NCBI GenBank assembly: GCA_905221605.1 | Contig: CAJNDS010002217.1 | Span: forward strand, 246,501-310,500 | Source of the DNA: Symbiodinium natans | Taxonomy: Eukaryota > Sar > Dinophyceae > Suessiales > Symbiodiniaceae | Length of the DNA stretch: 64,000 bases | Reading direction: 5' to 3' | In this document: positions 23,501 to 34,232 of the stretch, piece by piece | Numbering within the stretch: the first letter of the stretch is position 1 | Layout: every line of letters starts with the position of its first letter | Position numbers and translations under genes: made by a program | Notes under the pieces: model-generated | The model's input: the letters and a program-made list of their open reading frames with translations, nothing else | Database searches by the model: none | What the model was told of the DNA's origin: nothing

Positions 23501-24411
23501 CCCTGAATGCCAGGCAAAGTCCAACAGATAAGGTTCTTCTCTCAAAGATTCAAACCTACCATAACCATAGCACAAGCAGGAGCACTCCTCTGCTACGCGG
23601 TTTGTAGCACCGCTGTACCTGGGCCATCTGTCAATGCAAGACCAGTTTGATTTGTCACAACACACACACACACAAAAGAGGGATCGTCGATACACAGCCA
23701 TGATGCAGGACGGCAGAGGTTTGATGCGCATGCTGACCTCATCCGGCGCTCGGCGTGCATTGCTCGGCCGCTACAAGCACACGGCCAAGATCTGAGGCGG
23801 CAACACTCCGGTGAAGATGACGGAAAGTCGCTGGAAAAGTACTGATTCTCAATGAATACGAACCTCCGGCAGAGCTTCACAGGAACATCGATCACAAGAT
23901 CCTGCAGGTCTGTGTCAAATTTGTGTACACAAGAGACCATCAGGACTCTGGTGACCTCTCATGGGTATCCATCTGATCATGCTAGGACAAGACGAAAGAA
24001 CCGTGTCAGACAACCAGCGCTGATGCCTCTTTGCATTCCGAATCATGTTGAGAAACACCGTGTAACTCTCCTGCATGGTGCACTAACTGGAGTCTGAACG
24101 GCTCTGCTCCGAAAGGCTCCAGTCTACGAGCACGCCTGCACTTGTGTTATTTTGGACAAATCAAGATTCCGACACTCCTGAACGATGGTCGACGTGCCTC
24201 ATAAAACAGAAAGCGCAGTCAGGTACAAATCGAAACAACAGGCAAGCACCTGTCTGTGGTGGCTGACTGGCATGCACCGGAAGAATCAAAATCTGGGATG
24301 CACGCCCATCCACATGTTGGAACCAGACAGTGTGACTTTGCACATCTGCTCTCCTTGTTCGCCTGCACCTTACCACTCCGAAGAATCTTGCACTGTAAGC
24401 GTGCGATACAG
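20545..24411 (-). CDS. Phospholipase D, C-terminal half (multi-exon, one in-frame TAG)
   Basis: Phospholipase D cleaves the headgroup of membrane phospholipids to give phosphatidic acid. Exons in order: about 24374-24411 (LQCKILRS); 24030-24135 (VDWSLSEQSRS ... ESYTVFLNMIRNAK); from 23863 down to about 23800 (FVFIENQYFSSDF); 23197-23335, tentative (ETDWAAFCALSHDQ); about 21480-21554 (DWREYFSFFFLANAAH); about 21203-21240 (YGIFTHTK); 21111-21149 (AIVVDDEISYVGS); 20545-20589 (ANINDRSLLGDRDAE). The last three join into a complete second HKD motif, HxK(x)4D with GSANINDRS, and the ENQYF block is the other PLD hallmark. Donors include GA at 24029 and GC at 21202, 21110 and 20544. Oddity: exon 24030-24135 carries TAG at 24083-24085 in the reading frame. 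The first HKD motif was not found upstream, so the gene may be incomplete or its 5' exons lie to the right. Confidence 0.85.
21308..21348 (+). repeat. 10-bp tandem repeat GAGTGCAGAT, four copies
   Basis: Four near-perfect copies lie within an intron of the phospholipase D gene, between the FFFLAN and HTK exons. A minus-strand frame runs through it but is not supported as coding. Confidence 0.85.
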
Positions 24412-27214
24412 CTGTCAATAACGGTGGTCCGCCTTCCGGCAGCCACTTCGCAGTGAGAGTGGAGCCATCATGATGAAGGGTCTGCCAGTGCACAGCTGAT
24501 CTAGAAAGCCATCCACACAAGTTTCCAGGACTGCGCCAACCTGTGTAGTATTGAACACCCGCATACCTGGGCGGCAAAGGCCCGGGTCCCGAGAATATGT
24601 GGCCTTTTGAATGCGAAAAATGCAGTGGAGCGGCTGATGCCATCCATTGAGATGGTTATCCCTCCAGGGACCTCTTGTACACTTTAGGCTCCAGCGTATG
24701 CATTGATTGGCAACACTGTGCCTTCGCATCCAGTGCATGAAGGCCAACAACATCCACCTTGGTTTCTCTGAGTGACAGCGCGTGACTGAGCATCACACGT
24801 AACAGACTCAACAGACATATGTCGCCTCTTCAGCCTGACCTCTCCGGAGCCTGACGAACCTTGGAAGCATCATGTCGCAATGCTCCACGAATCTTCCCTG
24901 ACCTTCTCTCACCTTCCCACTACCTCTGACAGGGCTCTGAAACGTCTCAGCCGGAGACTTGTCTGCATTTGCATCCAAATACTGGCTCTGTATCTGATCG
25001 CATGGAAAGGGCTCATAACTTCAGTGCTTAGGTCTTGGTAAGCTCTGGTGAGTTCACAGCCTGTGGAGTCTCGATCCTGATTTGGCGGTCCTGCATGTTT
25101 CCCGCAGCCAAGGGCAGCACTCTTCTGGACTGCAGCGCTCGCTTCGACTCGTCATCTGGAGATGATAACTTTCAAACTCTGTCTACTGCCCCTCCTCATG
25201 AGAGCTGTTCAGCTTCAGCTGCAGTTGCCCCAGGACGCCGTTATTCGGCATCTGGTCGCCTTGCAACAGCTCCATGCCTGCTGTCAAGCCTGTGTCAATT
25301 TTTTGCAATCTTTTGCACTTTTCCACTCCAAGGTGCATTGCCAATCTTTCCACTGGCTACCATGCAGGGCACCTTTGACCTTGGATCGTCAAAACATCGC
25401 GGGGCATGCTCTGCTCAAGGCATCTCAAGGCCACACCTGCCACACGGTGCTGTCCAGAATCCTGAGATTCTCAGCACGGCCGCACCAGCACCACACAGAC
25501 CACAAGGAACTCACCGAGGCAAGCTTCGCTGAAAGAGGTCGCAGCGCTTGAGCACGTGCTGATCCGATGGATTTGCAGTACGTCCTGTCATATCTGTCAT
25601 GTATGACATTCTCGAAATGAGATTCGACGAACAGCCGGTCCCAAATGAACATGAATAAGCCGGCTGATCGAGCTGTTTCCGCTCGGCTTATTCAGAGTAC
25701 CCAAGTGCTTGAAGTATCCAAAACTTCCGGCCATGACCAAAACTTGGCATTCATTGCACCATCTGCTAAGAAAAATGGGAAACACATGCAAAGGAAGTGT
25801 TACATGAGATCTGTCCAGCATGTTTATGAGGCTTTGTTGTCAAGCGCAGTCTGGCAGAGTCTGGCAATGCTTCTTCTGAGGTGTCTCTCCCATACCCATA
25901 CAGCTTCATATACGCGAGTTCGCACAGCGTGATTTGCACAGAACCGTGGCATCCGAAACATAAATTGTTCTATGCCCATGCCAAGAACTCCTACAGTATG
26001 CCAGTTCGCATTCATGCCAGCGCACCACCAGCGCTCCACCATGATCATGGCGACTTGTTCGGCTGCGCGACCTGTCACCTGATGCGCGTAGGTCTGCTAC
26101 TGCCACCATGGGAATGGTAACAAGTTCCGGGGTGAATCAGGAAGACGTCGTTGAGCAACTGTTGGGCCATTAACTTAAGCCTGCTGTGTGCCTGTCAATA
26201 GTGGTGCACCATATGAATCATATAGTGTAGGCCTGGCTTTTCAGGGTTCTTTGCACTCACATCAAGCCTGGTGCCCATGTAGTTGCAAAGGCTCTGCTCT
26301 TCAACTCCGGCCCAACATCGTCCGACCCAACTCTCACACTGAAGTATCTGAAGTAACTCAAGGCCTTGAAGCTCTCAAGCCGAAACTCGGCATAACCTAT
26401 CTCCTAAGATATCCTACGGGTACCCAAACGCAACTATGGTTTACATGTTTTCCGGGTGTTTCTACATTGTGAACATGTTTTGACAGTGTCGAGTTCAGAG
26501 CAATCACTGGAGAGGCCCCTAGGTTCCCTTCTTGGGGCCTCTTCACGGGGGCCTCTGCAATAAAGCCTACTGGTGCCCCAGCGGTGCTCCACCGGAACGT
26601 AGCACAGAAGCACTCCTCGTACCTCCTCGTGTGTTCCTCACTTATGCTGACATACGGTCGCTGAGTTCCGGCCTTGATCATGGCGTCCTGTGATCACGGC
26701 GTACATTCAAAGATGTTCAAAGATGTTCATGGGCAAGGACTGCCAGAGCAGCAATAGAACAGCACTCAGAGAAGGCGTGTTGTCCTGCCAAGGCTTCTCA
26801 TTTCCAGTGGGGTGGCGCGCATCTATTGCCACCTGCACACACAACAAGGAGACAACGCTCAAATACCAAGTTCGCGAGATCCCCTGCCTGAACAAGACGT
26901 GAATCAGGCCGGACGTGCTCCGGCCTGGGGGAGTCTACATTTCAGACTATGACGAAGCCAACGGTTTAAGCTGTCGAGCGCACGTGTCCTGCCGGTTCTC
27001 TGCAAAGTCTATCCCGCCGACAAACGCAACCTTCTGCGGACCGCTTTGAAACAGTGTCTAGGATCAACTCATAGCAATCGTATATCCGGTGAAGCCGAGG
27101 CCTGAAGCTCCTAGATCAGGTCTACCCCCAGAGCGAGCGCCGCGGCCGACCACTGTCCAGCGGACGATGTGCCGGGATGACGGGGACTTGGGCCAGCCAT
27201 GGTGCGCGGATGAA

Positions 27215-27520
27215 AAACCTCCCCCCCCCCCCCCCCACCCCCTTCCCCCTGGCAACCCTCCACCCCCTGCCCTCCCACGCAGCCCCTCCCCCTCACACCC
27301 GCTTCGCGGACAACTGACTGAACATTGGCGGCAAAACAAACGAACACATATAATAGACAGATATGCCACCACCACCACCGCCGCCACCGCCCCCTACCCC
27401 CACCACCCCCCCCCCCCCACCCACCCCCACCCCCCCACCCACCCCACCCCCCCACCCCCACACCCCCACCCCCACCCCCACCCCCACCCCCCACCCCCCG
27501 CCAGGACCACACCCAACACA
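27215..27520 (+). repeat. C-rich low-complexity tract (poly-C and CCCCA repeats)
   Basis: A run of C (27221-27236) is followed by C-rich sequence and then by (CCCCCA)n/(CCACC)n repeats at about 27363-27500. Frames through it give poly-Pro/His/Thr on the plus strand and poly-Gly/Val on the minus strand; these are artefacts of the repeat. Confidence 0.9.
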
Positions 27521-27819
27521 CCCAAGAGACCCAAGAGACCTAGAAGTAAACCGAGGCATACGAGGAATGCACACATGCAACCTCTGTAGGTGACATTGTC
27601 GGATACACCTGATAATCTTGATCATTCCAACAAGGGTTTACGAGAGGATAGTTTGCACGCGAGAGGCCCAGTAGTTGTCCTTCACAACACTCTGCGTAGA
27701 GTAAGGGCATAGTTCACGTGCAAAGAATACTATTAGCAATACCATGGCTTCTTCTTTAAATTAAAAACACAAGCGAGGCTGATGAAGCCAGCGCTTGTTT
27801 TGTGCTTTTCAGAACAAAG

Positions 27820-27858
27820 ACTCAAACAAACACACAAACACACAAACACACAAACCCA

Positions 27859-27897
<39 letters not shown>
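27820..27897 (+). repeat. (CACAAA)n to (CA)n microsatellite
   Basis: Units of CACAAA give way to a pure CA run of about 17 copies (27862-27896). It lies about 850 bases beyond the stop codon of the channel gene. Confidence 0.9.
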
Positions 27898-27900
<3 letters not shown>

Positions 27901-28756
27901 TACGAAAACGCTTTCTGTTGAAAAGAGTATTCAACAACATCGGACTTTCGGACCTCCGGGTTCGAGGAATAATCCTCCTGGTCTTTGGTCGCTCTGCTTT
28001 TTGGATGTCGTTGGGTTTGTTTCCTTTTTGCTAGGATCTGTAGGCCAACAACCAGAGGCGGGCCCAGACGGTCACTGCCCAAACAGTACCCCGCTTGGGG
28101 CTCAACGAAGGTTCCGAAAGTCTGAGCCAGTAACCCTGCGATCAAAGACGTAGGACTTGATGTGTGGCCTGGGAGGAATTGTCACTGCAGCTGCCAAGGC
28201 ACATACGCTGGGATCGGATTGCCTACTGCCTACGGGACCAATGCCCTGCCGTTACTCGATTGTGGAGACCTGACGTTAGCAGTTTGTTGCGTCCGTCTGC
28301 GGTGGCGTGGAGAAGAAACTGGTCTTCTGAAGCTGACAAGCATGCAGAGTCAGTGCGTGGTCGGACGAGCGAAGCTTCTGGCAGATAGTACACGGAAGCG
28401 AACAGTTCTCGGCCTGTCAAAGACACTGCAACAAATCTAAAGAAGCTAAAGCATGCCCGTTCTTGCTATTGGAACCAGACTCTGCTCCTAATGAATCATC
28501 AGCAGGTGGGCGTGTCTGACCAGTAAGGGATTTCCGGCCCTGAAGCTTAGAAACACCTCGCATTAAGCGTACAAACATGCAAACCAACAATATGTTGCAT
28601 GCATGCACCCTGCCTGTATCCAGCATCAGATGAATATACTGCTTGTCCTTGCCAATAGGTCACTTGGGGTCAGGTTCATGCTGCACTGTCTCTCATGTCT
28701 GCAACTGCACAGTCGGCACTGCCTGTACCTTTTGCTTGTTCAACACCCCGGGCGTT

Positions 28757-30664
28757 TCAATCTGCATCTTCTCTCACGCGTTCCTGTTCAAAGACAAACC
28801 AAGCCATATCTTGATCATCGTGTCGATCCTCGTTCTCTGACTCCTCCAAAAAAGCAGGGTCCAGTTTCGTTGGAATACTCGCGTGCCGGGCTCTACCAGC
28901 ACACGATAGCTCTTCCCAGAAGCTGCGCAGCAAAACGTATCGGTAGGCCTGATTGGCCAGGAATTGGAAGTAGATTTGTCGTCTTTCCAACTTGGCCGCG
29001 TCGTACAGACTGCTGAGAAGGCCGATGTAGACATTCATCATGATCACATTCACCACAAGACTCAGAAGTAAGAACATGTAGCGCAAGCCGTCGTGAAAGG
29101 GCTTGGGCAGCTCTTCTTCCAGGTCAGCGGCAATATGCCCACGGACCAACGAAGCATTCAAGAACTCACCTCTGCCTTCCAATTCGTCCATGTCAAAGTC
29201 GGCTAAAACCTCCAAACGGAAAATTCGCAAAAAGCCCGAGAGAACTTCGTACCAAACAACGTTGCCAGGATGTGCTGATGCATCGATCTCTTCAGTTGGA
29301 AAGGCGTAGTAAGCATGGAAAGACCCAAGAACAACGAGCGCTAAGAAAACCAGGAAGTACAAGGCTTCAGGCTGACTTACTGCATGGAAAGCTGGGAGCA
29401 CATTCTCTCCAACTGTTCGAATGCCGAGGCAGTTCTGAACAAAAGTCAGCCAGCGGAAGAAGATCATGAACGATACCAGGTTGATGTACTGAAACAGGTG
29501 ACATGTCTTAGCATGGCGGGTTCCGTTACAACCTTTCTGCCCATGGTCCAAGACCATTACTAGCGCCCATCCGAGAACACAGCAGCTGTAGATCTGGAGG
29601 ACCATGGTGAAGAGATTTTGAGTATTTGCAAACTTCTGCAGCTTCCAGAGGAAGCTGGTGTACACATCCATGCCTTTGAAGAGCTGCGAGTGCTGCCATG
29701 CAATGATCAGAGAATGCAGGCAAGATCTTCCGGCCAGAAGGCACAAGACGATCAATATTTTCTCAGATGGGTACCTGTAGTGGCGCAGTGACGCGCTCGC
29801 AGAGACGAGGCCAGCAAGAATGGCAATGTCCGCTGCAAGATCAAGGAAAAAGCCGTCGTTTTCCAGAATCCATGTTTGAACCAAAAGGCCCTGTCCGAGT
29901 GTACTTGTCAGTACTCTGCTACGTGTTCTGCAGTCGGCCAACGCTTTAATCATCATCGCTTTCTGACGACTACTCGCGTTGAACAGAAAAACGGCCGGAC
30001 TGTATGCAAAGCGCGCTTTGCAAATCTGATAATGATTGCCCCTGCCACGCGAGCATCGGGCTCGCCACGACCGTCCCATGTTGGGACTGTATTCGTAGGG
30101 ATACTGGTTGTCAAAGGACAGGTAGTGGTGCAAGTGCCGCCTGGACAAAAACACGTGCATCCATTGCCAACTTGCGGGCATCCATGACGAGACTAGGTTG
30201 CCGTCAACTTGGCTGAAGGTAGACAGCAGCATGGTGCGTTCATCCGCATTCATGTCCTGGAGGAGTGGCAACTGCTTCAAGGAAGCTGATGGATCACTGT
30301 TCTGAAACTCATCGTCGAACAGTTCGGATGGAACTTCCTTGACGAGTGCATTCAAGAGTCGAAGCAGAAAAGGCTGTCCCGCCATGCAAGAGAAGCTTTC
30401 CAAAGCTACTGTCAACCTAATTGGCGTCCAAGAGCGGCAGAGCTCCGCCCACTTCGGAAATGATGCAGAGCTCTTGCAGCTAGTTTCCAAAGCAAGAAGC
30501 TCTGCACAAAGCTCTCGTCTGAGGTTTACTCCATAGCGGGTCGCCTCGCCCACAGCTTGCCACCAAATCCTCTGCTCGAGTAAATCCTGGCTCCGAGAGC
30601 TCGGGTTGCTTTCGCTGTCCGAGCCATCGAAGTCGTGTTTCGTAGGCCCCTGCTCGAGGCCCAT
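28757..30664 (-). CDS. Intronless polycystin/TRP-like cation channel protein
   Basis: A single 635-codon frame runs from ATG at 30664 to a stop at 28757, far longer than any other exon in the window. The N-terminal 265 residues are soluble. Hydrophobic segments lie at about 271-290, 301-322, 352-372, 392-412 and 434-455. A pore-loop-like stretch follows (about 466-490, NVVWYEVLSGFLRIFRLE), then a last long segment at 527-550 (YMFLLLSLVVNVIMMNVYIG) leading into a charged tail with an acidic end. Six segments, with the pore before the last, are the plan of the ion-transport/polycystin/TRP superfamily. The asparagine-rich end of the last segment, followed by a charged helix (YDAAKLERRQ), is typical of these channels. 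The absence of introns in a region of heavily split genes suggests origin from a processed transcript. Ion selectivity cannot be read from the sequence. A more distant ion-transport family is possible. Confidence 0.75.
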   Translation of the reverse strand: MGLEQGPTKHDFDGSDSESNPSSRSQDLLEQRIWWQAVGEATRYGVNLRRELCAELLALETSCKSSASFPKWAELCRSWTPIRLTVALESFSCMAGQPFLLRLLNALVKEVPSELFDDEFQNSDPSASLKQLPLLQDMNADERTMLLSTFSQVDGNLVSSWMPASWQWMHVFLSRRHLHHYLSFDNQYPYEYSPNMGRSWRARCSRGRGNHYQICKARFAYSPAVFLFNASSRQKAMMIKALADCRTRSRVLTSTLGQGLLVQTWILENDGFFLDLAADIAILAGLVSASASLRHYRYPSEKILIVLCLLAGRSCLHSLIIAWQHSQLFKGMDVYTSFLWKLQKFANTQNLFTMVLQIYSCCVLGWALVMVLDHGQKGCNGTRHAKTCHLFQYINLVSFMIFFRWLTFVQNCLGIRTVGENVLPAFHAVSQPEALYFLVFLALVVLGSFHAYYAFPTEEIDASAHPGNVVWYEVLSGFLRIFRLEVLADFDMDELEGRGEFLNASLVRGHIAADLEEELPKPFHDGLRYMFLLLSLVVNVIMMNVYIGLLSSLYDAAKLERRQIYFQFLANQAYRYVLLRSFWEELSCAGRARHASIPTKLDPAFLEESENEDRHDDQDMAWFVFEQERVREDAD

Positions 30665-32903
30665 GACTGCGCAGTAGAGAAATACTTTCGGTGCACAACG
30701 CAGTGCTGCAGTGTCGTAGGTATGGTAAACTAGATTAACCTATGCTTCGGCACCGAGATAGCTACGAAGGTCCAAGCTACACGTGACGGTAGCGCAGAAT
30801 AGATTGCTGATAGCTGCAGAAATCAGTAGTTGCAGACTGTGCAGATCTGTTTGAGTTTTCAAAAGACTCCATTCTTCACAAAGCCGATGGCATTCGCAGG
30901 GCAAGAATGAAGGGCTCCACAACACGGAATTCGGCGGGCAGTTTGAGCAGCGCAAGCCACATGCAGATGCCCAGATGCCTCACCCACAGACTCAAACAAG
31001 AGCTCGAACTCGTGGTCCTGGCAAGAACATGCAGCCAAGATGCCAATCTATGGCCATGAGCCAGCATATGCCATATGCCCCAGCATGAACAACGGATTCC
31101 CTTGTTCTATTTAGCAGAGTTCTTCATCTGCAGAACAGTCGCTTCAGACATCCTCAGACCTTGTCCGTAAGCCCAGCTTCGTGCACAGGGTCGGGGCGCT
31201 TAGGGGGGGGCAGTTTGTCGTACAAACCCATGTTTCCCGTCAGTGAATCGGATTCTCAAGCCTATGATTCTGAATCCTGAGTGACTGCAAAGCTGCGAGC
31301 GGCCTGAAATGAACAAACAATCTGTCATCGCAGCAGCAAGTCGGATGACGGCCATCGTGACTGGCAACATTAACTCGAGGACTGAGCTCATACAGCTGGT
31401 ATGAAGAACTGCAACAAAAGACAAGAACCCAGCGAAACATGCATCATGTTTCAGGTTGCAAACCATCTACAGCCACATCACCAGCCCTCGAACCCCCGGG
31501 CCCCACACTCTGTTGGATAGAACTAACACAATGAAGCAGAAACCCAACACGACCCAGCGACAGGACTCTCGTCGAGTTAGGCTCACAATCCAGCCTGGCC
31601 TCAAACAGTCCGAGATACTTCTCCGAGGCGGCATTGTCCTTGGAGCAGACCGCATGTCTCTCACCTCGTGCATACCAAGCGTGCCTGGCGCGAATGTGAG
31701 AGTTACCGCATCTAGAATCCGGAACGAAGCTGCAAACGCTGAGAACGCTGCCCAACCTAGAATCCAAACGTGAACTCTTCGCCGGACAGCCTGCTTTGGT
31801 TTCAGTCATGGGTTTATGCACCCAGGCATCACGCTGCCTCGCGAATCAGGTCTGTCAGGGACGTGTCCTTGGCAGGAATACCACATTGCAACACACTGCG
31901 GCAAAACACCAACAACAAATCACACAAGTCTTCAATCGTTTCAGCTAAGTGTCCGGTTCCTGGTCTGGAGTGGAGCTGAAAATTTTGAGCCTCTTGAGAC
32001 ACCATACAATAATACAATATCCACCGACCACGCTGTTGGGTCGAGCGCAGAGGAAGCTCTTTGCACAGCCCGTAGTCTGGCACGAAGGGTGATAACCGGT
32101 CTGGCCACCCACCCACCCCTCCCAAGCCCCCAATTTTGATTTTAAGCCCCAACTGACCCACCCCCTCCCTCCGGCCCCCAACCCTCCTGCCAGCACCTCC
32201 ACCCCCAAAAAAACCTTCAAAAATGAATTTGCTGCCTCGGTCGGCGCTTCATGCAGCAGTCAGGTACAGAGCATGGTTGCGTTGCAGATTGCCCGCCACC
32301 GCTATGCAGCCATGCGCCTGGGCCTGAGAAGAAATGGCATGATGATAATTTCCTGCGTTGCTTCGCGGAACTGCCTTGCATCAGGACACACGACCTGAAT
32401 CGTACCACCAGCCAGCTGGTCCAAGCGCTTCACTGGTAAATCTGCTTGAAGAACTCGTGGCCGCAGTCGAGAGCTTCCACATCCTGAAACTGCAGACAGG
32501 AAGAGCGAGGTCGACCAGGAGACCTGCATGAGACCTGCATGAGACCTGCTACACCCCTGAGACCTTCTTCAAGACTCAGCCTTTATCAACGAAGCTTAAG
32601 AATGCGCGACTGGAACGAATCAAAGCCTTGCAGGGAACATCGTTGAAAGCAACCAGTCCTGACCGGGTCGAAGCTAGCACTGAACTAAAGGAACAAACTG
32701 AGAAATGGCCCGAAATCTCACAGATTGCACAGGGGCGAGTCCGGAACAGGGGTACAGCAGCCGCCATGTAGCCGTATGCAGCTGTAGTGAGCAGATGTAA
32801 GGGGATCATTTTAGGATCATTTTCCATGCTCTGGTTGCAATCATCCGATTCACTTCTGAGGCTGCAAGGGTTGAGAGGGTTTTCTGGAGCTTGGACAACT
32901 AAG

Positions 32904-32990
32904 ATAGGGTCTGGGTTTTGGGTTTTTAGGGGTTTAGGCTTCTTTGGTTTAGGGTTCAAGGGGCCGATGGGTTTAGGGTTGAGGGCTTTG
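32904..32990 (+). repeat. Degenerate TTTAGGG telomere-like block
   Basis: Units such as GGTTTAGG, GGTTTAGGGTT and GGGTTTTGGGTTTTTAGGGG recur over about 90 bases. They have the G-rich strand on the plus strand. This is a decayed interstitial telomere-like sequence. Confidence 0.7.
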
Positions 32991-34195
32991 CGCAAGGCTA
33001 AAAAGGCAAAAGCACGGAGCCTTGAGGCTCACAGAAAATACAAATAAATACCAAACCTGTGTCGTTAAGCCACACCACTTTGGAAGGTGTCGGTGAAGAC
33101 ACAGCTTGGTCCACTGGTAGCCCTGGGGGCCTAAGACCCCGAAGACCCGATGCTGTTCTGGTAGAGTTTCGCCCTGCTTTGCGTCCCGAGGTCAACCTCT
33201 GAGATGAATCCCTTTCAAGTCCTGGGAGAAGTGAAAGCAGAGACAGCCATGGCTTTCGGCGCTTGGGCATTCCAGGGCGGAATGTGTGGTGTGTGGTGCT
33301 AGGTGCATGTCTTCCAGCACTCAGGCTTTTCAGCTTTCCCTGCAATTTTGAGATAGCGTGGGTTTAGGTTTGCTACATGGTGCAATTTGCCTATATACTC
33401 ACAGTGGCTTTGGGCCATCATCGCGCATGCTTGCAGCATGCCCCGGTGCTTCACGCTTCCAGTGCTGAGTTCAGAAGGCGCACCGCAATGGAGCCTTCTG
33501 CTCCACAGGACAAGAGCATACGAGATTCCTCGGTGCATGCGACGGGCCAGTCCCAGCTTTCAACAAAATGAGACTAGTGTTCATCAGCCATGCAACCGCT
33601 CTCAGCATGCACTCCCCTCATTGGATTGAAAATCGGAGACAGAGGGCGGAAGGGGGAGGCTTGTTTGGTTTCTACTAGTACCACGTGTTTGGTTTCTTCC
33701 AGGACTCGCTGGCGGTAGGCGTTCACGGAATCTACCTGGAAGCGTCGTTGAAGAAAGTGATGTGTACTGTGTAATCCCTTTATTAAACCCTCCCCCCCGA
33801 CCCGACTTCTCGTCAATCCCCCGACCCGACTACTCGTGAATCACCTCTCTGCCCGCATGTGAAGGTCGTGGACAACACTAGACCATGCGATGCGAATCAG
33901 GATGGTTTATGCACAAGCGAAGTGATGGCACTAGACGCTACTCTACCGCTCAACGTGTTGCACGCTCACGACTTATTGTTTTTGGAGTGTTCGCGCTCGC
34001 CCCGATTTTAGCTCACAATACCTGCTCAGTTGAAGGAATGGTGCGGCAAGCCGAGGAGAGGGCCGGTTTCCCCCGACTTGAGCGAGAAAAGAATGCTCGC
34101 TCTCTTTCTGTCTTTGGGGCAAGGGGAAGGTCCCCCGCGCGGTAGCGCACCCCGGTCCTGCAGTTGGTCGGGTAACTGTACTCGCGCCATGGCCC

Positions 34196-34198
34196 AAT

Positions 34199-34231
<33 letters not shown>

Positions 34232-34232
34232 T
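34196..34232 (+). repeat. (CT)n microsatellite
   Basis: A run of CT with CTCG flanks covers about 37 bases. It inflates poly-Leu/Ser frames on the plus strand and Arg/Glu frames on the minus strand. Confidence 0.9.

Larger units (their letters stand above)
24420..28756. other. No gene identified; probable 5' part or intergenic DNA of the PLD gene
   Basis: The 5' exons of phospholipase D, including the first HKD motif, should lie here or further right, but I could not find them. Coding-like minus frames occur at 26397-26681 (FIAEAPVKRPQEGNLGASP) and 28223-28426 (ELFASVYYLPEASLVRP), without identification. Two simple-sequence tracts near 27.2-27.5 and 27.8 kb are listed separately. Confidence 0.4.

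Noticed and set aside
27089-27625. Proline-rich plus frame and glycine-rich minus frames
   Set aside because: Explained by the C-rich low-complexity tract.
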